From NCBI GenBank assembly GCA_028222445.1, contig JAOISU010000001.1, forward strand, positions 75,656 to 139,655: a stretch of 64,000 nucleotides of DNA, given 5' to 3'. Below, in pieces: positions 25,885-33,942 of this stretch. The notes beneath the pieces were generated by a model that worked only from the letters and a program-made list of their open reading frames with translations, had not been told where the DNA came from and searched no databases. The position numbers were made by a program, and so were the translations under genes. The stretch comes from Candidatus Pelagibacter sp. (lineage in GTDB: Bacteria; Pseudomonadota; Alphaproteobacteria; Pelagibacterales; Pelagibacteraceae). How positions within the stretch are numbered: the stretch's first letter is position 1; every line of letters begins with the position of its first letter.

Positions 25885-25913
25885 TTTATATATTATTGAT
25901 ATCATTTGTCCAA
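25885..25913 (-). promoter_or_regulatory. Probable sigma-70 promoter of tRNA-Leu and possibly the tig-clp-lon block
   Basis: Minus-strand TTGGAC (25908-25913) and TATAAA (25885-25890) are 17 nt apart, and the tRNA begins 15 nt after the -10 element. No other clear promoter is seen in the 15 nt between the tRNA and tig, so read-through into tig is likely. Confidence 0.5.
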
Positions 25914-25969
25914 TGACAATAATTATAAAATATATTAATAATCATGAGATTTAGTAATAATTTAAAAAA

Positions 25970-26221
25970 ATGATAATTTCACCCTGCATTAGTATATGTA
26001 AAACCGATCCCCAAACAGGGTATTGTTACGGTTGTGGTAGAAACAACGAAGAAAAAAAAATGTGGAAATTAGACAGTACTACTAATCAATGGAAACAAGA
26101 TAATTTAATTAACATTCAACAAAGACTTAACGGTTGGCAACTTGAGAGCTTTAAAGATTCATACAAACATAAAACAGAGAATGGTATTTCTTTATACAAA
26201 AAGAGTTTAAATAATGAGTAA
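25970..26221 (+). CDS. DUF1289 family protein
   Basis: The 83-residue protein begins with 'SPCISICKTDPQTGYCYGCG', the cysteine pattern (C-x3-C-x7-C-x2-C) that defines DUF1289, a small possibly metal or Fe-S binding domain of unknown function common in proteobacteria. 'EEKKMWKL' fits the adjacent conserved 'W' position. The stop codon overlaps the start of the next small ORF by 8 nt. Confidence 0.85.
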   Translation: MIISPCISICKTDPQTGYCYGCGRNNEEKKMWKLDSTTNQWKQDNLINIQQRLNGWQLESFKDSYKHKTENGISLYKKSLNNE

Positions 26222-26384
26222 ATCAACATTAGCTATTATAATTTATATAGCAGGACTTATATTTGGTGCTTTAGTGCTAGATTTATGGAGTGCAGAAACA
26301 GGGCCCAAAGCCTTCATTGGTATTGGTTGGACAGCCATTCTACTTGTTGCTCTACTCCATGCTGATAAGTATGAAAAAAAATAG
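26214..26384 (+). CDS. Small two-helix membrane protein (56 aa), unknown
   Basis: The frame starts ATG at 26214 inside the end of the DUF1289 gene and ends TAG at 26384. The peptide has two hydrophobic helices, 'LAIIIYIAGLIFGALVLDLW' and 'FIGIGWTAILLVALLH', separated by 'SAETGPKA', and a charged tail 'ADKYEKK'. This amphipathic pattern is not expected by chance and the overlaps on both sides (8 nt upstream, 14 nt with the next gene) imply a coupled operon. No family recognised. Confidence 0.6.
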   Translation: MSKSTLAIIIYIAGLIFGALVLDLWSAETGPKAFIGIGWTAILLVALLHADKYEKK

Positions 26385-26805
26385 TTTACAAACTAAAATA
26401 ATTTATTTTTTATTTTTTTTTATTGGCATTCAATCAGTATCTATTTCAGAAATAATGCATTTGACTGGTTGCAAAAACCTAAAAGATGGGTTTATTAAAA
26501 ATGAATATATTTTAAACTTTGAAAAATCATTAATGATTAGAAATTATATATATGACAATAAGACATTTAAAAGATATAAGTCTACTGATCTAAGTGTGAA
26601 ACAAGAAGGTTCAGTAGAAAGATTTATTTATGAAGAATCAGATCTAATTTATACTGATAAAATTGGCTATCCACAGTTCTACACTCAACTTATGTTTAAA
26701 AAAGATAGTCCAATAATAAATATCAAAACAGTAATTAACGGAGAAGAAGGTATATCAAAAATATCTACTTGCAAAAAAGTTGAGGTATTTGTTAAAGAAA
26801 GTTAA
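26371..26805 (+). CDS. Small secreted protein of unknown function
   Basis: Starting at the ATG at 26371, the protein opens with a lysine-led hydrophobic signal ('KIIYFLFFFIGIQSVSIS') and a probable cleavage before 'EIMHLTGC'. The mature part (about 120 residues) has two cysteines and alternating strand-like patterns ('YILNFEKSLMIRNYIY', 'NIKTVINGEEG'), suggesting a periplasmic beta-rich protein. A longer in-frame start at 26290 would lie inside the preceding small ORF and lacks the signal arrangement. No known domain recognised. Confidence 0.6.
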   Translation: MKKNSLQTKIIYFLFFFIGIQSVSISEIMHLTGCKNLKDGFIKNEYILNFEKSLMIRNYIYDNKTFKRYKSTDLSVKQEGSVERFIYEESDLIYTDKIGYPQFYTQLMFKKDSPIINIKTVINGEEGISKISTCKKVEVFVKES

Positions 26806-26939
26806 GATTTTTTATTTTTTTTATTTAACTTACTTATAAAATTAGTTTTTTTTGGAATAGGTCTATTGCTTGTAATATTACTTCTATGTTTAGCAAATGC
26901 TTGTTTTTGAGCTAACTTCATTGCTTTTTTTGATGACAT
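26802..26939 (-). CDS. Small basic protein (45 aa), unknown
   Basis: ATG at 26939 to TAA at 26802-26804, overlapping the convergent secreted-protein gene by 4 nt. The peptide opens 'SSKKAMKLAQKQAFAKHRSN' and continues with 'RPIPKKTNFISKLNKKNKKS', that is, about one third Lys/Arg. It could be an RNA- or ribosome-associated microprotein. It is too short for confident assignment, but coding-like composition and tight spacing support it. Confidence 0.45.
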   Translation of the reverse strand: MSSKKAMKLAQKQAFAKHRSNITSNRPIPKKTNFISKLNKKNKKS

Positions 26940-26975
26940 TATTTTATTCTATATTTATTCCTAATAAAATAAACT

Positions 26976-27536
26976 TTAATTAATTGAAATTTTTTGTCTT
27001 TGTAAAACGTTAAAATTTTTATCAGTAATTACCATTTCACCAGATGAAACAGCAGTATTCGTAACTTCTAAGATTGTAACATAGTGGGTAATTAAAACTA
27101 AATTTTTACTACTATTCCATTCATTTACATATTCTTTTAGTTCTTTGATTTGTTTGGTTTTATTTTTTGAAAATTTTTCACTAAAAAAAGAATTTAAAAA
27201 GCTTTTTGTTTCAAATTTTTTAAAAGCATATTCAGCTGTTTGTTTGCATCTACACCATTCACTAGATAAAACTTTATCAACCTTTATTTGATTTTTTGTA
27301 AAAAAAATTCCTAAATTTACAGATTGAACGATGCCCTCTTCATTTAAATTCCGTTGGGTGGAACAATCGGTTACATCAAAATTGCTAGGATCTCCTCCTC
27401 CAGGGGCATAAGCATGTCTCACAAATATTAATTTTCCTCCTTCCTTTAAAATATTTTCAATGTTTGTGTTAGAATAAGTTTTAAATGGTAGATTGAAAGA
27501 TATAAGTAAAAATATTAAAATTTTAATAAGTTTCAT
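26976..27536 (-). CDS. Secreted histidine phosphatase family protein
   Basis: Signal peptide at residues 1-22 ('KILIFLLISFNLPFKTYS'). The phosphatase motif 'LIFVRHAYAPGGG' has Arg40/His41, followed by 'TQRNLNEEGIVQSVNLG', 'SSEWCRCKQTAEYAF' and 'LVLITHYVTI' with the second histidine. This is the phosphoglycerate mutase-like fold; the exported location and the Cys residues suggest a periplasmic phosphatase. The start codon is only 2 nt from that of the divergent UDG gene. Confidence 0.82.
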   Translation of the reverse strand: MKLIKILIFLLISFNLPFKTYSNTNIENILKEGGKLIFVRHAYAPGGGDPSNFDVTDCSTQRNLNEEGIVQSVNLGIFFTKNQIKVDKVLSSEWCRCKQTAEYAFKKFETKSFLNSFFSEKFSKNKTKQIKELKEYVNEWNSSKNLVLITHYVTILEVTNTAVSSGEMVITDKNFNVLQRQKISIN

Positions 27537-27538
27537 GA

Positions 27539-28219
27539 ATGACTATTAAGTTCGAAAAAATAAATAATTCAATAATTAAATGTAAAAAATGTCCTCGCTT
27601 AATTAGTTATAGTAAAAAAATTTCAAAAGACAAAAGAAAGCAAAATATTAATGAAATTTATTGGGGAAAACCTGTGCCCGGGTTTGGTGACATTAATGGC
27701 AAATTAATGATTATTGGACTTGCTCCTGCAGCACATGGAGGAACAAGAACGGGTAGAGCTTTTACTGGAGATAAGTCGGGTGATTTTTTATTTAATTGTC
27801 TCTATAAAGTTCAAATTTCAAATCAACCTAAATCTACAAACATCAATGATGGTTTAAAATTAAAAAATACTTACATCACAAACATACTTAAGTGTGTTCC
27901 CCCAGAAGATAAGCCCTTAAAAAGTGAGTTGGATAATTGTTCAAGTTATTTTGATTATGAAATTAAAAATTTAAAAAAATTGAAGGTAATTTTAACTCTA
28001 GGAAAGATAGCTTTTGATAATTGCATTAAATTTTATAATAAAAGTTATAAATTTGAAAAAAAATTAAAATTCAAGCATGGAGCAAAATATAAGCTGCCAG
28101 ATGGGAGGACTTTAATTGCAAGCTATCATCCGAGTCCAAGAAATGTAAATACTAAAATTATTAATACAAAAAAAATGATTTCATTATTAAGAAAAGCTAA
28201 AAAATTATTTAAACTTTAA
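27539..28219 (+). CDS. Type-5 uracil-DNA glycosylase (UDGb-like)
   Basis: Motif 1 'GLAPAAHGGTRTGRAFTGD' and motif 2 'YHPSPRNVNT' are characteristic of family-5 UDGs. Cys15, Cys18, Cys119 and Cys134 have the spacing of the 4Fe-4S ligands of UDGa/b. It removes uracil and related deaminated bases from DNA. Length 226 is usual. Its start codon lies 2 nt from the divergent phosphatase start, so both promoters must lie inside the partner's coding sequence. Confidence 0.86.
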   Translation: MTIKFEKINNSIIKCKKCPRLISYSKKISKDKRKQNINEIYWGKPVPGFGDINGKLMIIGLAPAAHGGTRTGRAFTGDKSGDFLFNCLYKVQISNQPKSTNINDGLKLKNTYITNILKCVPPEDKPLKSELDNCSSYFDYEIKNLKKLKVILTLGKIAFDNCIKFYNKSYKFEKKLKFKHGAKYKLPDGRTLIASYHPSPRNVNTKIINTKKMISLLRKAKKLFKL

Positions 28220-28631
28220 TACTGTCACAAAAATAAGGTTTTAAATCTTCAAATAAACTTCCTGGAATTTTCATAGGTTTTCCTTCTTCATTAACAAAGA
28301 CCAAGTGAACTTTAGCTTCTGTTATCAAATCTTCATCCCTACTAATAAATTGATTCATAAAAAACGAGGTTTTTGTAACTGACTTTATAAAAGATCTCAC
28401 TTTAAGTTGATCCTCAAGATATGAGGGTTTTATGTATTCTATATTGCATGACTTTACTATTATTAAAGCTCCAAATTTTTCTTTTATCTTTTTATTACTG
28501 AAACCAAGTTCGACTAAGGCTTCAGTTCTAGCTCTTTCAAGAAATTTTAGATAATTTGCATAATAAACTACACCACCCGCATCTGTGTCTTCATAATAAA
28601 CTTTTAAATCATAAAAAAAATTTTCATGCAT
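28209..28631 (-). CDS. ybgC: Acyl-CoA thioesterase, YbgC type (4-hydroxybenzoyl-CoA thioesterase fold)
   Basis: The hot-dog-fold signature 'VYYEDTDAGGVVYYANYLKFLERARTE' is visible as 'YYEDTDAGGVVYYANYLKF', with the catalytic aspartate in 'DTDAGG'. Length 140 is right for YbgC, which is associated with the Tol-Pal system and hydrolyses acyl-CoA or acyl-ACP. The tol genes are not in the window. It overlaps the convergent UDG gene by 11 nt. Confidence 0.9.
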   Translation of the reverse strand: MHENFFYDLKVYYEDTDAGGVVYYANYLKFLERARTEALVELGFSNKKIKEKFGALIIVKSCNIEYIKPSYLEDQLKVRSFIKSVTKTSFFMNQFISRDEDLITEAKVHLVFVNEEGKPMKIPGSLFEDLKPYFCDSIKV

Positions 28632-28683
28632 GTAATTATACTAACAAAAAAAATGATTTTTAACATCAAAGTAAGATATAATA

Positions 28684-28824
28684 ATGATAATGAAAGTTTA
28701 TATAATTTGGCTAACTACCGTTATAGCTTGGAATTTCATGGTGCCAGGAGCAACACCATTAGAAGATGTGGTTGTTGCTGTACTTTTGTCGTTAATGAGT
28801 ATGTTTCTTAAAAAAAAACTTTAA
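28684..28824 (+). CDS. Small membrane protein (46 aa), unknown
   Basis: ATG at 28684 (or 28690) to TAA at 28822-28824. The peptide has two short hydrophobic segments, 'VYIIWLTTVIAWNFMVPG' and 'EDVVVAVLLSLMSMFLKKKL', with a lysine-rich end. It lies between ybgC and a DUF3047 gene, convergent with the latter (7 nt apart). A second, overlapping frame from 28626 looks like non-coding shadow (Cys-Cys-Cys run, no pattern). Confidence 0.5.
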   Translation: MIMKVYIIWLTTVIAWNFMVPGATPLEDVVVAVLLSLMSMFLKKKL

Positions 28825-28831
28825 ATCAAAT

Positions 28832-29476
28832 TTATTTATCTGAAAAATAAATATTTTGATAATACGATATTGCTTTTAGTTTTGAATTATCGGTATCAGT
28901 CATTATTGCTACACCTGAAATATTATCAACATCTAAACCATGTAACTTCATAAAATCTTCTTTAACATTGGCTTTAACTGTAACCCATGTATTAGTTTTA
29001 TCGATTGTAGTTGACAAAACATAGTCAATAGATTTTTTTGTGTACGGACTAGGCCAATTTTGATCAATTATATTATTGCTTGAAAATACGTAGTTAATTG
29101 CTCTATTTGACAGGGGTGTTGCTCCTGTTTTTTTAATTACAAAAACACGTGCTGCATAATCATGACCTTTTTTACTGTTTTCAATTATCCCTGAAAGATC
29201 TTTTTCAACTTTCCAAGTAATATTAATAAATGGTGTTTTATTTAAATCTATTTCTATTTCCTTACCAAGTCCTGAGCCTACTCCTTCAGCTTCAGCTTTG
29301 ATATAAGCACCATTCTCATTAGACCCAAGTGTCCATTTGGTTTCTCCTTTGACCTTTTTTACTTGTAGATTCTTGAACTCTTCATCCGTAAATTCAAATA
29401 CCCTAATATTTTCAGCAACAGTACTGGTTGAAAATAGAATTAATGTTAGAAATAAAATTAAAAAGTTTTTTATCAT
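28832..29476 (-). CDS. DUF3047 domain-containing secreted protein
   Basis: Signal peptide 'LILFLTLILFSTSTVAE' ending near residue 21. The mature part contains 'INITWKVEKDL', 'GHDYAARVFVIKKTG' and 'INYVFSSNN', which are the conserved segments of DUF3047, a beta-sandwich periplasmic family of unknown function. Length 214 is typical. Upstream (minus strand) lies an intergenic stretch with a small plus-strand ORF. Confidence 0.82.
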   Translation of the reverse strand: MIKNFLILFLTLILFSTSTVAENIRVFEFTDEEFKNLQVKKVKGETKWTLGSNENGAYIKAEAEGVGSGLGKEIEIDLNKTPFINITWKVEKDLSGIIENSKKGHDYAARVFVIKKTGATPLSNRAINYVFSSNNIIDQNWPSPYTKKSIDYVLSTTIDKTNTWVTVKANVKEDFMKLHGLDVDNISGVAIMTDTDNSKLKAISYYQNIYFSDK

Positions 29477-29567
29477 TGCAGTCTATATAGCTATTGTATT
29501 TCAAAAAACAATATTTGAACAAAATTTAAACATTTAAAAATCAACTTTAGGTATTAATTCTAATGAT

Positions 29568-29696
29568 ATGAAAATAATTTCTATATTTGTCCTTTTAGTC
29601 TATTGGTCGGTAATACTGTTGGCACCTGTCATTTCTAAAGAACAAAAAATTTACAAGACTGAGACCAAAATAACCCTAAATAAGCTTAATAAGTAG
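29568..29696 (+). CDS. Short secreted or membrane peptide (42 aa), doubtful
   Basis: ATG at 29568 to TAG at 29694-29696. 'IISIFVLLVYWSVILLAPV' is a clear hydrophobic helix followed by a short Lys-rich tail; it overlaps the convergent SDR gene by 11 nt. It could be a microprotein, or a chance frame in AT-rich DNA. Confidence 0.35.
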   Translation: MKIISIFVLLVYWSVILLAPVISKEQKIYKTETKITLNKLNK

Positions 29697-30432
29697 ATCT
29701 ACCACCACTAATATCAAATACTGCTGCAGTAGAAAATGAATTTTCTTCAGAGGATAACCAGCAAACTAATGAAGTAAACTCCTCAATTTCTAGAAATCTA
29801 CCTCTTGGAACTTTTGATAACATTCTAGCAACGTGTTCCTTTGACATTTGGTCTAAGATTCTAGTTTTTGCACCAGCTGGCGTTATTGCATTAACAGCAA
29901 TATTTTTATCGGCTAATTCCTTACCTAGTGATTTAGTTAGACCAATAGCCCCTGCTTTTGCTGAACTATAAGCGCTCGCATTTGCATTCCCATCTTTACC
30001 AGCAACTGAAGCAACGTTAACAATTCTTCCATAGTTATTCTTGATCATATTGGGAACAATGCATTTGCAGCAATTAAAAGTGCCCATTAAATTAATTTGA
30101 ACTATCTTATTCCATTCATCAACATCATAGTCCCACAGAGATGAGGTTGAGCCAGTAATACCAGCATTATTAATTAAAATGTCAATATTAGATATTTTTG
30201 TTATTTGGTCTACGGTATTTTTAACATTACTAAAATTAGATACATCCACTACATTATATGCAAGGTTTGGATTGTTTATTTCTTTTACAGCTTTTTGTAA
30301 TTCTTTTTCATCAATATCCCAGATTATAGTTTTTACGCCAGAATTTAAAAATCTCTTTGCAATATCTAGACCGAAACCTTGGGCGCCACCAGTAATTATT
30401 GCAGTTCTATTTTTAAGATCAAATTGATGCAT
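29686..30432 (-). CDS. SDR family oxidoreductase
   Basis: Classical SDR: 'ITGGAQGFGLDIAKRF' cofactor loop, 'VVDVSNF', 'INNAGITGSTSSLWD' (NNAG), and the catalytic 'YSSAKAGAIGLTKSLGKELA' Tyr-x3-Lys. Length 248 is usual. The aspartate at the end of strand 2 ('IIWDID') suggests NAD preference. It is the last gene of the TRAP/NCS1 operon, overlapping the permease stop by one base, so it may oxidise the substrate those transporters import. Confidence 0.88.
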   Translation of the reverse strand: MHQFDLKNRTAIITGGAQGFGLDIAKRFLNSGVKTIIWDIDEKELQKAVKEINNPNLAYNVVDVSNFSNVKNTVDQITKISNIDILINNAGITGSTSSLWDYDVDEWNKIVQINLMGTFNCCKCIVPNMIKNNYGRIVNVASVAGKDGNANASAYSSAKAGAIGLTKSLGKELADKNIAVNAITPAGAKTRILDQMSKEHVARMLSKVPRGRFLEIEEFTSLVCWLSSEENSFSTAAVFDISGGRSTY

Positions 30433-31895
30433 TAAGATTTTTTACTAGCGATAAGATAATAGGTTAAAGAAGAGATAAAAGTGCCAATTATCCAAGAATA
30501 AGAATGAAAGATCATTAAGCTTTCATTCCAAATTGTAGAAGCAGAAAAAATAAAACCTAAAAACAAAGAATAAAGACCTCTTAAATTCCAACCATTTGAA
30601 TAAAAATATAGCCCATCGGTATTTGATGAAAAAATTTGTCTATTGTCTAAATTAGTTTCTTTCACAAAGTAATAGTCAATAATTATAAGTCCAAATATTG
30701 GTCCAAAAAAAGAGCTTAGAGTATCAATAAATGCTAAAATGCCAATCTGACTTAATAAAGGTAACCAAAAAATACCAATTATAAAACCAATGCAACCAAT
30801 TATGATTGCTGAACTTCTTAAATTTAGAACACTTGGAATAAAATTTATTAGTGAATTTTGAGTTGGAATATAATTTGCAATTAAATTAGTTGAAGCAGAT
30901 GAAAAAATAATAAAAAATAAAACAATCACGGTTAATTGTATATTATCGATCTTACCCACTATATCAGTTGGGTTTGTTAAAATTCTTTCCATAAGTTCCA
31001 AATTTTTATTTAGAAAAATATCTACCCCAATGACAATAAAAACTGTAAAAAAAGAAAATAATAATAAATTTAATAATAGGCTTAAGTTACCTTTTTTTAA
31101 TTCCTTTTCGTCTTTAACATATCTGCTAAAGTCTCCATAATTTACAATTATAACAGAAAAATATGCAAAAACTGTTCCAACCACAGCAATTAATGGAGCT
31201 ATATTAGTTTTATCAAATAGATTATTTATAGAAAAAATATCAACAAAAGCTGAACTTATAACTTTAACATCATAGAGTAATACAACTAAAAAAAATATTA
31301 ACATCCCACTATAAACAGTAATTGCTGAAAATTTTATTATACTTCTATTAAATTGATGGCTTTTGCTAAATAAAAAAAGCTGCAAACTAATTGTAAAAAT
31401 AAAAGCAATCCAATCGATTAAATTTAATCCTAAAATAAAAATTAAAAAAATATCTTCATCAAGAAAAGAGCTATCAATAGAAAAAATTGAAATCCTAATC
31501 AGGTAACTAAAAAGTTTTGATAAAAAATAAGTTTGAATGCCGAACATAAAGATGCCAACAATTCCTCTTATTAAAGCAAAATATTTAGCTCCATTAATTC
31601 CAAGAGCGCTTCTTAAAATTACTGGAAACGGTAATCCATATTTTTGGGAGGGTTTACCGATTAAATTTGCAAAAAAATAAACAATTATAGATGCAATTAA
31701 ACTACCAAATAAAACTACAAATATATTAAGTTCATAAACTAAATAAAGAGAAGCAATTAAAGAAAAAGCAATTACACTTTGAATATTACATCCCCAAAAA
31801 TAAAATAACTCTTTCCAAGTCCAATTTTTGTCATTGGGATTAACACTAACTAACTCCCAGTTTATTAAAGCATTGTTTGATTTGATTTGATTCAC
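30432..31895 (-). CDS. NCS1 family permease (cytosine/purine/uracil/allantoin type)
   Basis: The 487-residue protein has about 12 hydrophobic segments. Its N-terminus 'WTWKELFYFWGCNIQSVIAF' and 'GKPSQKYGLPFPVILRSALG' are the NCS1 signatures. 'VNYGDFSRYVKDEKELKKG' is also typical. NCS1 carriers import nucleobases and related compounds by cation symport. It follows the TRAP large permease by 25 nt, and the SDR follows it, so an N-heterocyclic or related organic substrate is plausible. Confidence 0.85.
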   Translation of the reverse strand: MNQIKSNNALINWELVSVNPNDKNWTWKELFYFWGCNIQSVIAFSLIASLYLVYELNIFVVLFGSLIASIIVYFFANLIGKPSQKYGLPFPVILRSALGINGAKYFALIRGIVGIFMFGIQTYFLSKLFSYLIRISIFSIDSSFLDEDIFLIFILGLNLIDWIAFIFTISLQLFLFSKSHQFNRSIIKFSAITVYSGMLIFFLVVLLYDVKVISSAFVDIFSINNLFDKTNIAPLIAVVGTVFAYFSVIIVNYGDFSRYVKDEKELKKGNLSLLLNLLLFSFFTVFIVIGVDIFLNKNLELMERILTNPTDIVGKIDNIQLTVIVLFFIIFSSASTNLIANYIPTQNSLINFIPSVLNLRSSAIIIGCIGFIIGIFWLPLLSQIGILAFIDTLSSFFGPIFGLIIIDYYFVKETNLDNRQIFSSNTDGLYFYSNGWNLRGLYSLFLGFIFSASTIWNESLMIFHSYSWIIGTFISSLTYYLIASKKS

Positions 31896-31920
31896 TAGTT
31901 TTATAATAAACTAATAAATA

Positions 31921-33255
31921 CTACTGTCCATATAGATAGGTTGGTAGCCATAAAGCAATTTGTGGAAATACTATTATTAAAATAAGTCCAATAACTTGAA
32001 TCACCATAAATTGCATCATTCCATAATAAATATCTTTAAGATCCCATTCTGGAACTACACCTTTTAAGAAATAAGCAGATAGAGCTACAGGTGGTGAGAG
32101 CCATGCGGTCTGTAGATTAACTGCAACAAGTATTGCAAACCAAGTTAAATTAAATCCTAGAGCTTCAACTAATGGTATAATTATTGGAACTATAATCATT
32201 ACTATTGGTACCCATTCTAAAGGCCAACCTAATAAGAAAATTATAACCATAATCATACCAAGGATTAAATATCTATTCATTTCTAAACTTAGTAAAAATT
32301 CAGTTAAAAGCATCGGTGTTCCTAATCTAGAAAACACTGCTCCAAAAAAATTTGATGCTGCAACCAATACCATTATCAAAGCTGAAATTTCTAGAGTTTT
32401 AACTAAAGCCTCTTGTAACTTTTTAAAAGTTAATTTTCTATAAGCGACCGCTAAAAGCAAGGATCCCATTGCACCACAGCCTGCAGCTTCAGTTGGAGTT
32501 GCAAAACCAAATAAAATACTTCCTAGCGCAGCGAAGACTAAAGCGGCTGGTGGAACTAGTCCTAGAAAGAATTCTATCCAAACTGCTTTCATGCTAGTAG
32601 CTCTCAACTCTACTGGTAAAACCGGTCCAAGACTTGGGTCAATCCAACATCTAATTGTTGTGTAAGCCGCATATAAGGTTGCTAGTAATATTCCAGGAAT
32701 AATTGCTGCAGCAAACAGGTCTGTTACTGGAATTTCCATTATTGGACCCATCACAACTAACATAATGCTTGGTGGTATTAGAATGCCCAGTGTACCACCA
32801 GCTGTAATTGTTCCAGCGGCCAATCTCACATTATAACCTGATTTATTCATAGATTTGGCTGCCATTATTCCAAGTATAGTTACAGAGGCACCAACAATTC
32901 CTGTGGCAGCTGCAAAAACAACTGATACAAAAAGAACAGCATAATATAAAGAGCCTCTTACTTTAGAAAGCATTAGCTGAAATGCTGAAAATAATCTCTC
33001 CATCAAACCAGCCTGCTCCATCATAATTCCCATAAAAACAAAGAGGGGAACAGCGGCCAAAGTTTGCTCTGTCATGACCATAGAAAACTGCAGGGTCATT
33101 AAATAAAATACTAATTTACCAAATCCAAGGTATCCAAAAACAAATCCAAGGAATATTAAAGTAAATGAAATTGGAAAACCTACAAAAATAGAGAACAACA
33201 TTACCCCTATTAAAATGAAACCTAAGACTGCTGGATTCATAAATTCAGCTAACAT
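31921..33255 (-). CDS. dctM: TRAP transporter large permease subunit (DctM)
   Basis: About 12 hydrophobic segments with the family features 'GATGIVGASVTILGIMA'-like glycine-rich loop, 'GTLGILIPPSIMLVVMG' and 'AFFLLGWPLEWVPIVMIIVP'-type C-terminal part. The ATG at 33255 overlaps the dctQ stop by one base and has a nearby AGGAGA, so it is chosen over a GTG start at 33276. It carries the cation-coupled transport with DctQ and is fed by DctP. Confidence 0.93.
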   Translation of the reverse strand: MLAEFMNPAVLGFILIGVMLFSIFVGFPISFTLIFLGFVFGYLGFGKLVFYLMTLQFSMVMTEQTLAAVPLFVFMGIMMEQAGLMERLFSAFQLMLSKVRGSLYYAVLFVSVVFAAATGIVGASVTILGIMAAKSMNKSGYNVRLAAGTITAGGTLGILIPPSIMLVVMGPIMEIPVTDLFAAAIIPGILLATLYAAYTTIRCWIDPSLGPVLPVELRATSMKAVWIEFFLGLVPPAALVFAALGSILFGFATPTEAAGCGAMGSLLLAVAYRKLTFKKLQEALVKTLEISALIMVLVAASNFFGAVFSRLGTPMLLTEFLLSLEMNRYLILGMIMVIIFLLGWPLEWVPIVMIIVPIIIPLVEALGFNLTWFAILVAVNLQTAWLSPPVALSAYFLKGVVPEWDLKDIYYGMMQFMVIQVIGLILIIVFPQIALWLPTYLYGQ

Positions 33256-33869
33256 TATTTTTGTTCTCCTGGCCACTTGCCTTTAGTTGCGGCCCAATAG
33301 CTTTTTAATAATTCAGATACTCCTTGAACTAATAAAAATATAATTCCTAAAAATAAACATGCTTTAATTGGCCACATATATGGCATCCAAGCAGTGTCCA
33401 TCCCTTTTTCACCTCTCATTATAGATTCTTGTAAAAACCCAGTCGACATATACAAAAATACGCTTAATCCAGGAAAATAAAATATAAGGTATAACCAGAA
33501 ATCTATTCTACCTTGGTTTTTAGTTTTAAAATTTCTGTATAAAAAATCAGCTCTTATATGAACACCTTTTGATAAAGCATAACCAGCACCAAGCATGAAT
33601 AGAGCTCCATACATAAATCTACTCATGTCATACGCCCACATTGTAGGAGCATTAAAAAGTTTTCTTGCTAAAACCTCATAAACCATCGCAAATATTAAAG
33701 GGATGGTGATCCAACAAACCACATTACCAATCCACTTACTTGCTAAATCAATTTTTGTAATAGTTAATGCCATCCATTTTGGCATATCGTCAGGCATTGA
33801 TCCTGAACCACCTCGCCTTTCAGCTATCATTTCATCAGATATATCTAATTTGGTAGGTTCGTTTGCCAT
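33255..33869 (-). CDS. dctQ: TRAP transporter small permease subunit (DctQ)
   Basis: 204 residues with four hydrophobic segments; 'WAYDMSRFMYGALFMLGAGY' and 'GVHIRADFLYRNF' are the DctQ signatures. The extended hydrophilic N-terminus 'PTKLDISDEMIAERRGGSGS' is present before the first membrane helix. It pairs with DctM (1-nt overlap). A hairpin/U-run terminator precedes it. Confidence 0.93.
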   Translation of the reverse strand: MANEPTKLDISDEMIAERRGGSGSMPDDMPKWMALTITKIDLASKWIGNVVCWITIPLIFAMVYEVLARKLFNAPTMWAYDMSRFMYGALFMLGAGYALSKGVHIRADFLYRNFKTKNQGRIDFWLYLIFYFPGLSVFLYMSTGFLQESIMRGEKGMDTAWMPYMWPIKACLFLGIIFLLVQGVSELLKSYWAATKGKWPGEQK

Positions 33870-33881
33870 AATAAATTCTCT

Positions 33882-33920
33882 AAAAAAAAACTAAAGCGGA
33901 TCGTTAAATCCGCTTTAGTT
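33882..33920 (-). terminator. Intrinsic terminator/attenuator between dctP and dctQ
   Basis: Perfect 13-bp inverted repeat with arms 33889-33901 and 33908-33920 and a 6-nt loop; on the minus strand it is followed by an uninterrupted U-run (33882-33888 plus two A/U pairs). This is a textbook rho-independent terminator inside an operon, so dctQM probably receives only read-through transcription while dctP is made in excess. Confidence 0.85.
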
Positions 33921-33942
33921 ATATTTATTTTTTTTCTAAATA

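Noticed and set aside
28626..28811. 61-residue plus-strand frame starting in the ybgC end
   Set aside because: No hydrophobic or domain pattern; a better frame with two helices (28684-28824) covers the same bases.
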